Positions 37,424-47,861 of a DNA stretch of 64,000 nucleotides are shown piece after piece. The DNA comes from Xanthoparmelia taractica (taxonomy: Eukaryota > Ascomycota > Lecanoromycetes > Lecanorales > Parmeliaceae), in assembly GCA_033085395.1 (NCBI GenBank), contig JANQBS010000163.1:27541-91540 (forward strand), written 5' to 3'. Both the position numbers and the translations under genes were made by a program. The notes under the pieces are model-generated. The model was not told where the DNA came from. It saw only the letters and a program-made list of their open reading frames with translations, and made no database searches. How positions within the stretch are numbered: position 1 is the stretch's first letter; every line of letters starts with the position of its first letter.

Positions 37424-38216
37424 GCTTGCAGAAAGTGAGAGAGACCTTAACACTTCTCGTGGGAACCCCGGCAGATTCGCGTGGCGGCTTTTGTTATGGG
37501 CCAGAGACGATGGTGAACGGAAGGCGCGACAAAGGGATAGCCTGGGTTGTGTGACCCGTATAGCTAAGCAAGGCAGCAACGGGAATGCTCTAGTATTAAT
37601 GCTGATTCCGCCCCCAATACGGACAAAATCATGCATTCAGCTTGCCTCTCGACCCTCTTGGAGATGGGCAGCAGTGCCCGTACTTCACTTCTCCATGCCT
37701 GCTGCTGAAAAGCAGTTACTCCTTGAGTCCTTTGGAGGATTTGACTATCCGCGCGTATCGAGTCTGCATGAGCGGCACGGGCCATATGCTAAACCTTTTG
37801 TGAGCTAGTGTATCTCGGTTGTTTACTCGCCGAGTCGCTGACCGACGTCTTACTAGGATCGGGGCATTTGGGAGAAAGCCTTGCTTTTCAATGTCTTCAA
37901 ACTCATTCCTTCTAGTTAAAATTCCTGTACCTATTGCAAACGAATGATCCTTGTCAACTAAAGTCTTTGTATTCCAAGTCTCCATCTTCCGTGTCGATAC
38001 GAGCCATTGCTTTGCATCTCCACCTTTGGCGCAAAGTCCTTATCATATCGCCAGACTGTGAGCGGTCAGCATTTTCTTTTCTGTATTCGGCGACCACTGT
38101 TCACCCTCGGCCACAGCGTGGTCAACTAGGTTTCGTTTGTATAATTTTCTAGACTTACCCATCAGGCTTTTCGGGTCAGGAAAGGGATACCCATATCACA
38201 AAGAAAGAACAGCAAG
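37424..38216. promoter_or_regulatory. Divergent promoter region, NMA111 / FSH hydrolase
   Basis: 793 bp between divergent start codons. No additional gene is supported; the short ORFs on both strands have no recognisable features. Confidence 0.4.
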
Positions 38217-39020
38217 ATGAACGAATCAAATGAGCACCTTCCCCGCCTGCTTTGCCTTCACGGTGGCGGCACCTCAGCCATGATATTCAAAATCCAAACC
38301 CGCCGTCTCCAATGGGCCCTCCGCTCTACCTTCAAATTCGTCTTTGTGGACGGTCCTTTCCATAGCGGTCCTGGCCCCGGCGTCCTGCCCGCCTTTAAAG
38401 ACTGCGATCCCTACTTCCGCTGGCTGAACCCTGATAGCGCGACCCCAGAGCAGGACCAGAGGCGCGTGCGGCAGGTGTTGAAGAAGGTGATACAGGATGA
38501 CGGTGGTGAATTCGTAGGGGTATTGGGCTTTTCGCAAGGCGGGAGGTTGACCGCAGGGTTGCTAGCCGATCAGGTGGAAGGGAACGCTCCGGAAGGAATG
38601 CCACATTGGAAATTTGGAGTTATGCTGTGTGGATCATTTCCGCCGTTGAGTCTATCTTTAGCCCGATCGCCTTCGACAAAGCCTAGTCAAGGGATCGACG
38701 AGCACGGCGAGACCAGGGAGCCGGATGAGGATGAGATCATCCATGTCCCCAGTGTGCTTGTGAGAGGAACACTGGATCCGCACTGCGAGAAAGGCAGACG
38801 GCTAGCGAAATACTTTGATAAGGAGACCGCAATTGTCCTGGTGTTCAAAATGGGGCACCACTTGCCTGGTGCGGCCGGAGATACTACAAGCAATAAAGGG
38901 GATACACAGAAGATTGTGGATGCTATATTGAAGGTCTACGCGGATCATTTGCCCTATGAGACACTAAAGGCGCCAAAGACGACAGCGATAGAGAATGGGA
39001 ACGGACAACTAAGTGCCTGA
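38217..39020 (+). CDS. FSH-family serine hydrolase
   Basis: Single-exon gene, 267 aa, of the FSH1 alpha/beta-hydrolase family. The first strand and oxyanion turn read RLLCLHGGGTSAMIF, and the nucleophile elbow is GFSQGG with Ser106. The acid is Asp187 in RGTLDPH, and the base is a His of the GHHLPG motif (214 or 215). Also typical are FVDGPFHSGPGPG and WLNPDSA. Relatives include yeast Fsh1-3 and thioesterases that release polyketides (LovG-like), but no biosynthetic genes are beside it, so a general esterase or thioesterase role is more likely. Substrate is unknown. It is divergent from NMA111. Confidence 0.88.
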   Translation: MNESNEHLPRLLCLHGGGTSAMIFKIQTRRLQWALRSTFKFVFVDGPFHSGPGPGVLPAFKDCDPYFRWLNPDSATPEQDQRRVRQVLKKVIQDDGGEFVGVLGFSQGGRLTAGLLADQVEGNAPEGMPHWKFGVMLCGSFPPLSLSLARSPSTKPSQGIDEHGETREPDEDEIIHVPSVLVRGTLDPHCEKGRRLAKYFDKETAIVLVFKMGHHLPGAAGDTTSNKGDTQKIVDAILKVYADHLPYETLKAPKTTAIENGNGQLSA

Positions 39021-39687
39021 GAACTCTTTTATCCTTGGGCAGTAGATTGGTTGGCGTATATTACGAAGCAAGGGCTTTTGTCACTTAAGAAGTTTCGTTG
39101 TCAATATCCAGAACATGAATATAGAAGATAGAACGTCTTTCCAATGGCTCACCCTCGATTATTCGAGCAAATCTTTGTTCATTTCAGCAATTCTGTAACA
39201 CAACGTGTATTCACATGATATCGGGCGAGGCCAGCTTTCTCGTCATATTGTAAAGCCTGCGAATAAGCATGTTGTTAGAAATGTTGGTGACTGAAAGCTT
39301 GTCTTTGTTGTGCTTAAATGTAAGCCTTGACAATTTCATGGATGTTGGGGATATAAGCCCACTCTTTATCGGATGCTGATGGAGTTACACTGGGGGAAAA
39401 TGCTTCTATGTGCTCACAACATCGGCAAGCTGATGCATTGTCTTTTTCGTGGAAGGCGCAGTATACATATAACATAACTCGTTTGGATACATTTTTGGTT
39501 AAACTATGACAATTTCGAATCAAAAGCCCGCTTATGCCGCTCGGTTGAGAACTCCCACATAAGGTAGAAATCGAGACATGAACACTCCCATAGGCCAGTC
39601 ACGCATATACGTACAACCATCTTCCTACTTGAGCAATTTAATACGTACCCCTACCCGTTCATTCATTTACTAGAAATTTTGCCCGCA
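39021..39687. other. Convergent intergenic region
   Basis: Between the 3' ends of the FSH hydrolase and the cytochrome b561-like gene. AT-rich stretches but no gene-like frame are seen. Confidence 0.4.
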
Positions 39688-40592
39688 TTACTGAAATCCT
39701 AGCTTCTGCTTCTTGATCCTCGGTAGCAGCCCAACCAGCGTAATAACAGCGGCCACGATGACAGCCCACAGTTTGATGTGCAGGACCCCAGTATTGAAAC
39801 CAGTCTGTGTGGCTGCGGCGACCGTTGCGAAGCTGAGTGTGAGCAGCAAGTATCCACTCATGCGGTGGTATTTGTAGATGGCCTTGGCATTGTCCACACT
39901 TCCATAGATGCCCGGGGTGTAGTACTGCGTTATTCCCACAACAGCCTGAATCGCAAAAAGAATGTACGTAATCAGTCCAAGGATGCCGTGCGGGGAGGTG
40001 AAGTGGGCGCCAGCATGGGCAAATTTGTTGTACTCAATTATTATGAATGCGGCGAGGAGGGACAGAACGGCGGTGCCATTTATGGCGGCGTGTATGTTGG
40101 TGCCGAGGTGTTTCTGCTTAGGGGCATGTGTCGGTTGGAGGACCAGGATGGCTTGCGTGCTCAAAAGCAGGCCGGCGGAGTTAAGCAGCTGTAAGGTGGC
40201 CTTTAGTGAGAGTCTATGGGATCAACGTTTGAGGGGAAGACGAACAGGATGAGCGGAGAAGAGGGAGAGGGGTGCAATAAAGACGGAGGCCCAGACTGTA
40301 GCTGTGAGCTGGAAGCCTGTCAGTGGACTCGGGGTTCTTGACGGAGAGCCGTGGCCAACGCACGATCCAGATGCCTGCCTGCGCGATTATAGCGGTGCCT
40401 GGAGCAGTGAGGGTCAGCAACTTTTGTATGATGCGTATGAGAAAGAATAGCAGGTGTACCGAGGACGAAATTGAATTGGATGCCTTTCCCCTCTTGCTGT
40501 GATGCATCGCCAGCTCGGCCTAGGAGGGGTTCGTCTTCTCCCCGACCTTGGGTTGCGGGGTTCTCTTCTGGGATGCCCGTCGCTGAGGCCAT
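39688..40592 (-). CDS. Cytochrome b561-type membrane protein
   Basis: Four exons (40592-40460, 40398-40364, 40308-40246, 40188-39688) give 243 aa and restore one frame. After a hydrophilic 45-residue N-terminus come about six membrane helices: TAIIAQAGIWI/LTATVWASVFIAPLSLFSAHP, NSAGLLLSTQAILVL, AVLSLLAAFIIIEY, HGILGLITYILFAIQAVVG, SGYLLLTLSFATVAAA and LWAVIVAAVITLVGLL. Histidines in SAHP, NIHAAI, TSPHGILG and KYHRMSG sit where the two haems of cytochrome b561 are bound. The protein would carry electrons across a membrane, possibly as a ferric-chelate or ascorbate-linked reductase. The second exon is only 35 nt, and its acceptor (CTTCCAG) must be chosen over a nearer AG to keep frame. The likely location is an internal membrane or the plasma membrane. 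Confidence 0.85.
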
Positions 40593-41592
40593 AGTAGGTG
40601 ATGGAGCGTAGAAGATTGCAGTAGATTTGGAGGGACAAGAGGGTCGCTTCGATTATAAATGCCTAAGATAACCAAGCTTTTGCAGGCGGGGGTTCTGTGG
40701 CAGGTATTAAGTACGAGATAGTGCATATCGTGAACTAGAGTGGACTAATGTAAGATTTTCGTGCTTACTCGCTTTTGGTTGCCTGGACAATGCGCTTATA
40801 TCTTCGGAAGTGAACCTAAGTTGTGTGTCTATTAGGCCTCATAGTTCGATCTACATATCCGCTCCCCCAGGAGTTGCAGGGCTTCGGATACAGGCTACTT
40901 TAGGGCTACCATAGCGTTGTCCACCTAAGGCCTCGAGATATTTACAATGCTTATATCCAGTTTCTTGAAATCGTGCTTCACTGCTTTCACAAAAAGGCAA
41001 TTAACACCAAGTATTCAGTATTCGAACATGTTTGGTTTGAACCAACAATAAAGCTTCGGAAAGAGCGTTAGACTGTCCAAAGAAATCACTTGCTGATGTC
41101 GATCCTCTCGCATTTTTGCAGCTGGGTACCTAAGGTACCTTTCTTACTGCCACTCGTTCTGGCACCAAAGGTTGCAATCAATACGAGTCACGATAAATGT
41201 AAGCTTCCGACAAATAAGCCGTCAGGAAAAGCGAGCATTTTGCTGTGGTTTCTAAATCATGGCTATTTCTATCTCGGAAAAGCACAACGTGGTGTGCTTT
41301 ACTCTTCCAGGTGCATCTCAATATTCCCAGTCACTCAACAGCAGAGATGGCATGTCGTCAGTTGACAAGCTTCCAGAAGGCACTCTTGGGCAAAGGCATA
41401 TATTAACCGTCCGGGTAAACTAGAGGCGATTGCTGACCTTCGTTGGCTTCAGGTCTTCAAACACTGGAGGCGCGATGAGCTGATGGGCCGTTGTGGCATC
41501 CATATCTGTCATTGCACTGCTATCTGGGACAAAGCGTATACTCGATGAGTCATTTCCCGGTCTCGTTTGGTGTAATCCACAAACTGACTGCT
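40593..41592. other. Intergenic region, cytochrome b561 promoter side
   Basis: One kilobase with no supportable gene; it contains the b561 promoter and the 3' flank of the Mo25 gene. The short plus-strand ORFs at 41090-41365 and 41491-41724 show no known domain; the second overlaps the Mo25 3' end antisense. Confidence 0.4.
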
Positions 41593-42909
41593 TTATGCCG
41601 GTGGAGACAGGGTCTCTATCTGGCGTATGAGAAAGCTTTTCTCGTCCGTGAACTGCTCGTCTTCTGTTCGGTCTGCCAGAAAGCCAGGCAGAAATCGGAG
41701 CAGGCGGTCTCGATTTTGAAGTAGGATTCTCTTGACGGCGTCTGACTTATGCGGGTTGGCAACGAAAACCTCGATGTATTTAGCACGACAAGAATGGCAA
41801 AGTGGTCCACGTATGCATACCTTGAACACATGGAACCCCTCGTATTGCACCATTTTCCTCTCATCCCGCAACAAATTCATACATAGCTTCAGGTGATCTC
41901 CTCTATCAACGTATGCAGTCATGACATTGTAGTTCGCCCTATCGAGAAGGATCTCTCCTAGCAACTTGATCGATTGCCTCTTCGTGACATACGAGCTTGA
42001 TTCGATCAGAATATTGTTGTATCGCTTGAAGAAGAGGTCAAAATTGGTCATGAGATACTGGGACACTAGGGGCTTGTGTTTAGTTAGGATGTCCTTGGAT
42101 AAAAGTGGTCAGCAATGCGATACGCCCAAGGGATGCCAACATACTCACTCTAAAAATGGTAAATGCATCTGAGCTAACTTCAAATACACATCGATCAATC
42201 CAGTCAAAGAATTGCCAGAAAACCCCGTCGCCTGACTGAGGTTCGTCCACATATGCTGTCTCTTCGATCTTTGCATCTAGCTGATTCTCCAGAGATTGGT
42301 CGTAGAGAATAATACTGACGATTGACTCATGTTTCAGTACTTCTTTTAGCACTGCTCCACATGGCAATGCGCTCTCTTTATGATTATAGCCCCGGCACAG
42401 CTCGATAATCACCTCAGGTCGGTTGTTGATCACGTAGGACAATGCAGGGGAATCCTCTGCCGTGCTACCGGGGGGTCTGAAACGTAGGACATATGAAAAT
42501 ATAGCCTGGGAGTCCTTACGAGACTCGAAGGGGAGAAGATGTACGCTAGAGGCGAGGACAAACAGAAAGTCTTCTTGGATCATGGAGGTGATGAGTTGCA
42601 GGGCGGCTTCAGGATTGCTATCGGTTTCTGTAGCATTATATGAGTACCGTATTCTGAGCTAGCTCGGCGGAAATTTCACGGACCATGAGTCCCTGTTAGT
42701 ACGAGCTTCATCTGGGCTAGCAGCTTGGCTACTTCTTCTTCTGTCTGAGAATCTGTGTCAGCAGTCGGACTTTTAATGAGGTCACAGGCGCTCACCTTCT
42801 GCAACTTTGGAGGCTGCCGTAATCTGGTGAGAAGGTCCTTGGTTGGCTTGACAAGGTCTGACTTTGGCTTATTGCGCCAGAAGAAAGCAATTGGCGAAGA
42901 CTCGAGCAT
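41593..42909 (-). CDS. hymA: Mo25/HymA scaffold protein
   Basis: Helical-repeat scaffold of the Mo25 (CAB39) family that activates germinal-centre and NDR-type kinases; in Aspergillus the orthologue HymA is needed for conidiophore development. Five exons (42909-42796, 42744-42684, 42627-42149, 42093-41821, 41769-41593) give 367 aa. Landmarks: FFWRNKPKSDLVKPTKDLL at the start, EEEVAKLLAQMK, LFVLASSVHLLPFESRKD, KHKPLVSQYLMTNFDLFF, ESSSYVTKRQSIKLLGEILL, MVQYEGFHVFKVFVANPHKS and FLADRTEDEQFTDEKSFLI. The acceptor of intron 1 must be the second of two nearby AGs to avoid a stop. Intron 2 uses the donor GTCCGT. It is divergent from the methyltransferase gene 385 bp away. Confidence 0.95.
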
Positions 42910-43294
42910 TTCGGCGGCGGTCTATACAATCAACAAGCTGAGGGTGATTCTTTGCTTAAACGCACAGGATCTGAATGTGATTTCAGATGCGTATCCAATG
43001 CTTGAATCCCATCTGTTTTCTTCAAGTATATCAGAAATCATAGAATGGCTTGTGCAGAAGAGAAAGGAGAATGAGCAACACCGTGGTACATAAAGGACGG
43101 TATGCATCACACAAACAAATGCGGGAAACTCCGGCCGGACATAGCTGGTTATATCCGACGCTAAAGGGAAATAAATATAAACGGCTTCACTTTTGTGTGC
43201 TGTATTTCACACCACGGGAGAAGTTACACGAATGGTTGTCATTGAAAGGAAACAGTGGGACACAGACCATTCTCGGGCGTAGCTCCAGCTCAAG
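42910..43294. promoter_or_regulatory. Bidirectional promoter, Mo25 / PRMT3
   Basis: Only 385 bp separate two divergent start codons, so the two conserved genes must share this control region. I see no clear TATA box or recognisable operator. Confidence 0.5.
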
Positions 43295-45238
43295 ATGGTG
43301 GGCACCATCGAAGCCGATCAAGAAGCGGCGCCCTCAGACAGCTCAGAGGAAGCAGATATCCTGGACTTGAAGGATGATGAAGGCTGGGAAGACCAGGAGC
43401 CAGATGTTGAGAAGATTGAGGTGTTCTGTTTAGGGTGCTCACGAACATTCGCCGACGTTCAGTCTATGCTGCCCCATTGTCGAGATACTCACAACATTGA
43501 TATCGTGAAAGTCCAGAAGACACTAAGTGCGTGAGAATAACGCAATTGATGGCATCTAAACGAATCTCTACTAATGTCTATTAATATTCAGAGCTCGACT
43601 TTCTTGAAATGGTCAAGATGATCAATTTTATTCGCGCCGAGGGCAAAGCTGTGGGTCGGTGGCCACCAGATCTGTCATCAAAAGATGCCTTCCAGTCCGA
43701 GCATTGGTTAATGCCACAATTGGAGGATGATGCTCTTCTGTATAGCTTGCACGATATCATAGGAGATAATCTTGATGACGAGATGAGTGGTATGACCTTT
43801 AGAGTTGATCAAATCGAAGTTGCCCAACCACAGCGACGTGATTATCATCTATCAAGAGATCCTAGACCCGATAATCCGATATACAGGATCGCGGAGATGG
43901 AACGGAGAGTGGAAAGCGCTCAGAGAGACCTCCAACAACATAGACAACTACTCGCGAGCGACATGCAATTGCATGGTCGGCTGGGCCATGGTTTGACTGG
44001 GGAAGAACCTACATTAGAAGTTCGCAACAACCCTCAGCAAACAGATGCCTTCGAAACAGAGATGATTCCTAATGGCGATGCCTCAAAATTGAATGGAAAT
44101 ACTGATTCCAGTTACTTCGCATCATATTCCGGCCATGGTAAATCCTCTTTTGATCCTGCGCAATGGCCAACGCTGACATAGACAGACATCCATGAAACCA
44201 TGTTAAAAGACACAGTCCGAACAGACGCTTACAGAGATTTCATATACGAAAACAAAGATCTCTTCAAGAACAAGACTGTTCTCGATGTTGGATGTGGGAC
44301 AGGTATATTGTCCTTGTTTTGCGCTCGGGCTGGCGCAAAAAAGGTCATAGGGGTTGACAATTCTAATATTATTAACTTCGCCCGGGAGAACGTTTATAAG
44401 AATGGAATGAGTGAGATAATCACGTATGTTGAGTGACATCTTTTATACTACTGTGCTGACTTATTGCAGATGTGTGCGAGGCAAGATTGAAGAAGTTGTA
44501 TTACCCGTAAAAACTGTCGACATCATTGTCTCTGAGTGGATGGGCTACTGCTTACTCTACGAAGCAATGCTGGACTCTGTGCTTTGGGCCCGGGACCACT
44601 ATCTTGCTCATTGGGGCCTTATGGTTCCGTCACACTGCACACTCCGCATAGCACCTATGGCCGACTCGGAATACATAGACGATCACATTCATCATTGGAA
44701 AGACGTTTACGGCTTTGACATGATGAGCATGTGCAGGAACATTTACAAAGATGTTGTAGTCAGAGAAGTGCCAGTCTCTGGAGTCCCAGCAGAATCATCT
44801 CCATTCTTGCAGCTATGCTTGAGGACTGCCAAAAAAGAAGAGCTCAGTTTCGCAAGTAAGGCGTTCTCGTGTACCTTGAAAGTGGACGTGGAAGCCTTGG
44901 ATGGCTTTGTCATATGGTTTGATATCTTCTTCATGCAATCCCCTTACTTTCGAGGTCTCGCAGAGGGCAAAGCGGAAGAATACGTTCGCCAGGGCGGGCA
45001 GTCAATCGCATTCACGACAGGCCCGTACGGAAAGCGAACACACTGGCAGCAAGGCTGTCTACTGATCGATCATAAAGGGAAGCCGCAGGAGACGTTGAAG
45101 AAGGGACAGATCGTTAGCGGTAGCGTTGGCTACGAGAAGAGGGACGATGACAACCGGGCATTGGACATCAAGGTGCAATGGCAGGTGGACGATGGTCACG
45201 GAAAAGTCAAGGGAAAGCAGACATGGTCGATGCGTTGA
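43295..45238 (+). CDS. PRMT3: Protein arginine N-methyltransferase 3
   Basis: Type I arginine methyltransferase that makes asymmetric dimethylarginine, classically on ribosomal protein uS5. Four exons (43295-43526, 43592-44137, 44186-44423, 44470-45238) give 594 aa. An acidic N-terminus precedes the diagnostic C2H2 finger (Cys45, Cys48, His61, His66 in FCLGCSRTF...HCRDTH). A linker with a short coiled coil (EMERRVESAQRDLQQHRQLL) follows. The catalytic core has ML-DTVRTDAYRDFIY, the SAM motif VLDVGCGTGILSLFCARAGA, the double-E loop SEWMGYCLLYEAMLDSVL and the THW loop (KRTHWQQ). All key residues are intact. The domain order of finger plus core separates PRMT3 from PRMT1. A cytoplasmic, ribosome-associated role is expected. 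Confidence 0.95.
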
Positions 45239-45511
45239 TTTTTGGCATGATACCCATTCTGTATGCATTTCTTGCGGGCTTGTAGGCCTTCAGATAATCC
45301 ACCAAAAGCATTACAAGCGTCCACATGTACATTTTTGCCCCTGCCAACTGAGCTGATCAGTTAGAGTCTCCATGAGCCTTCGCCTAAGACTTGCCAAGAA
45401 GACAGACATCTGCCCAGACCTCACGCCCCGATCGGGCACCAGGTGAGCGCTATCGTCGCGTGCCCGAGTTGGGTAACTGCGTCCCTTGCGTAAGTGAACT
45501 GCTACCGTAGA
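45239..45511. other. Gap with possible first exon of the next gene
   Basis: Contains an ATG at about 45373 opening a short frame that ends at a donor-like AG|GTGAGC, and an acceptor CCGTAG directly before the downstream open frame. The two do not join in phase, so no first exon is assigned. Confidence 0.3.
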
Positions 45512-46128
45512 TCCGCCTCACCTTTACAAGGTACACAGTCTGGTTTCGAGACCGACAGCCCAACTTCGAGTGGCCACGTGGATTAGACGATAGTTTTGAT
45601 GGACCAAGACTAGCCGAAGAGCTCTTCGAGGGCCATGTTCATGCTACTTATGACGAGCCTCTACTATGGCGGGTTGCATATGATGGCATAGCAGTCAGGC
45701 GTTCTCAGACAGACTGGCTGGCCAAGGCCTTTTGGAAAATCTCGTCTTTGCTACTCATGGCACTTGGACCTTTTGCTCTGTCTCTCTGGGCAGGCTTGAA
45801 GGCGTGGCGTGGTATAGACGTGCATTTGCGCCTCAATAAGACCATGAGCATTGCGTTCAGTGCGTTCGGGGTCGTTGCTTTTCTGACATACATAATGTCG
45901 AGGGTATACCTCCTGGTGGAGATCATTTTCGTCATACCCTACATGGATCCTAGTAGCCACGTTTGGGCTGATGTTTTGTCATTGAGGTTTTCATGGGCGA
46001 GTCTTGCGGGAGAGTGTATACCAGGCATTCTGTTAACCTGTACAGATGTTATATCGTCATCTCCATCTGCTCGCCATACACTTGCTGATCTCACTCGCAT
46101 ATTGGCGCATCAAATCGCCCACTCCTAA
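45512..46128 (+). CDS. Membrane protein, partial (5' end missing or unresolved)
   Basis: An open frame of about 205 codons runs from near the acceptor at 45511 to a stop at 46128, though its first ATG is only at 45748. It reads YTVWFRDRQPNFEWPRGLDD, EGHVHATYDEPLLWRVAYDG, then two hydrophobic segments (KISSLLLMALGPFALSLWAG; SIAFSAFGVVAFLTYIMSRVYLLVEIIF) and an amphipathic tail. This resembles the C-terminal part of a widespread group of fungal integral membrane proteins of unknown function. No plausible first exon could be joined in phase, so it may be a genuine gene with unrecognised exons or a truncated relic. It lies downstream of PRMT3 on the same strand. No function is offered. Confidence 0.45.
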
Positions 46129-46239
46129 GAAGCTCACAACCTGAGCCCAGTGACTGTGAAGCAGATCTAAGCCCGTGCCACTAACCACGCATCTTGAAAG
46201 AAGCTTGGACTGGACCAAAAGAGATCTACTTTAGCCACC

Positions 46240-47127
46240 TCATGTCTTTGCTTCCTTTAAGAGCTCTGTGACGGTAACTATGCGATATCCTTTACGCCGA
46301 ATCTCGGGGAGCACCTTTCGTAGCATCGGGATCGTCCAGTTCCTCCTATCATGACAGATGATGATGCCACCAGGCCGCAACATGCTCAAAATATGGCTCG
46401 CATTGATACGCCAGAAGTGAATCAGCGGATCGTGTGGGTAAATGCTGCCAAGGACCAGCCGGTAGCCTAATCTGCTCAGCATGTTGAGCATCCTTCCGCT
46501 AAACAGGCCTGAACCTGGTCGAAAGTACTTGGGAGGAGACATAATATCAACAGCGGCGTATGCTTTGTGGAGCATCTCTTCGACGGACTGGATTTGCTCG
46601 ACAAGTGTAGTGTCGCTCAAGGATCGCGAAGGCTCGTCGTGCATTGCTAATTCGTATGATTTTCGAATCAGTAATTATTCTTTTGGGAATTGAAATAGGA
46701 TTCGCGAGACATGGTTGAGGGGGGCCAATGAGCTCGTCAAACATTCTCACGACTCCATACAGATATGCCAAACGGGGAAGCGAGGACGCCTCTGAGGAAA
46801 AGACGTACCATGATTCCCTAGCTCGTTTCCATGCCTTATAAGATCTTGCAGCGTCTCCTCATGTCCCGCAACTTGCGATCCGATTATGAAGAAGGTTGCG
46901 GTTGCACCGTTGGATATCAGAATCTGCATTATCTCATTCGTGTACTCGGAAGGTCCATCGTCAATTGTGAGCGCGATGACTTTTGCGGACGTGGAGACGC
47001 GCCAGAGGACATCGGGCCATTGATGCTGGAGGTAGCGGATCAGCAACCCAGGCGGTTTGTATATGAACCAGAAAGGCGCGATCAAGATACTGCACACGGC
47101 ACTCAACAGAATGAGCATTGTCGCCAT
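46240..47127 (-). CDS. Polysaccharide (chitin-type) deacetylase
   Basis: NodB-fold carbohydrate esterase 4 protein, 241 aa in two exons (47127-46809, 46646-46240). It starts with a hydrophobic signal or anchor (MATMLILLSAVCSILIAPFW), so it would enter the secretory pathway. Motif 1 is TIDDGPS with the catalytic base and metal Asp (56/57). Motif 2 is NELGNHAMHDEPSR (His106, His109), and motif 3 is FRPGSGLFS. The terminal motifs are GGIIICHDRRNW and the helical end. The second His is spaced three rather than the usual four residues from the first, a variation seen in outlying branches of the family. The intron is 162 bp. Likely substrates are chitin or another N-acetylated polymer of the wall. 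It shows no carbohydrate-binding module. Confidence 0.85.
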
Positions 47128-47861
47128 CCTTATTAGGCGTCAGCGAGCTCTGCTTCGAGCTCTTTCATCTCCTATGTAATGTGGAAAAAAGGCTCTGTAA
47201 GAGCGAAGAGACACACAACGTAGTAGGATAATGAGCGACTCATCTTCTAATAATTTATTGAGGAGAGCAGATGTACTCGAGTGTACGGAGTCCCCCCAGA
47301 CATACAGAGGTTGGCACGCAAAGTCCTGGACAGCGCTAATGTATACCCTAACCCTACTTGCGGAAGATGGCCCTAGAGTATACGACCCTAGAAACATATC
47401 TATAGGGCCTAATAGGGGCATTGATCCCCATATAGGCGTCCATCCGAAATAATTCATAAGCGCAGTGTCCAGGCAACCACCGTAATCTCCCGGGGGGGGT
47501 TTATCCGAGGTCTTGGCGCATGATACTAGCGTTGTCCAGGACCAACCTCCGTAAGTAAGTGAAATAAATAAAGGATAAGCGTGGTTTAGACTTAGGGCTT
47601 AAGTCCTAGCTAAGAAACAGCTAGGCTAATCCTTTTTGAGGTTTATAATCTCGCAACCAAGGTACCTTATAGTACCCGGTCCTATAGCGAATCCTGACCT
47701 ACAAGCCTCCTACAGAAGAACCTTGTGATTACCTAGCTAATTTCCAAATTATTCATCTTTGAAGAGATGCTCTCACAAATTGTGGTGAGCACCCGAGCAG
47801 CCCTCTTTACTTTGTGTGTTCGAAAACAGGAATTATTGTGTACCGCGCGCCCACGGGGACC
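47128..47861. other. Intergenic, partly TA-rich relic DNA
   Basis: No gene is supported. From about 47360 to 47780 the sequence is rich in TAG/CTA and TA steps (repeated CTAG-type words), as expected of an old repeat mutated by RIP. It separates the deacetylase from the divergently transcribed hydrolase. Confidence 0.4.

Noticed and set aside
40320..40507. Frameshift in the cytochrome b561-like gene
   Set aside because: The apparent one-base shift disappears when the acceptor CTTCCAG at 40309 is used; the resulting 55-bp intron has a CTGAC branch site.
47140..47457. 105-aa minus-strand ORF (MNYFGWTPIWGSMP...)
   Set aside because: Lies partly in TA-rich relic DNA, no domain, no good gene context.
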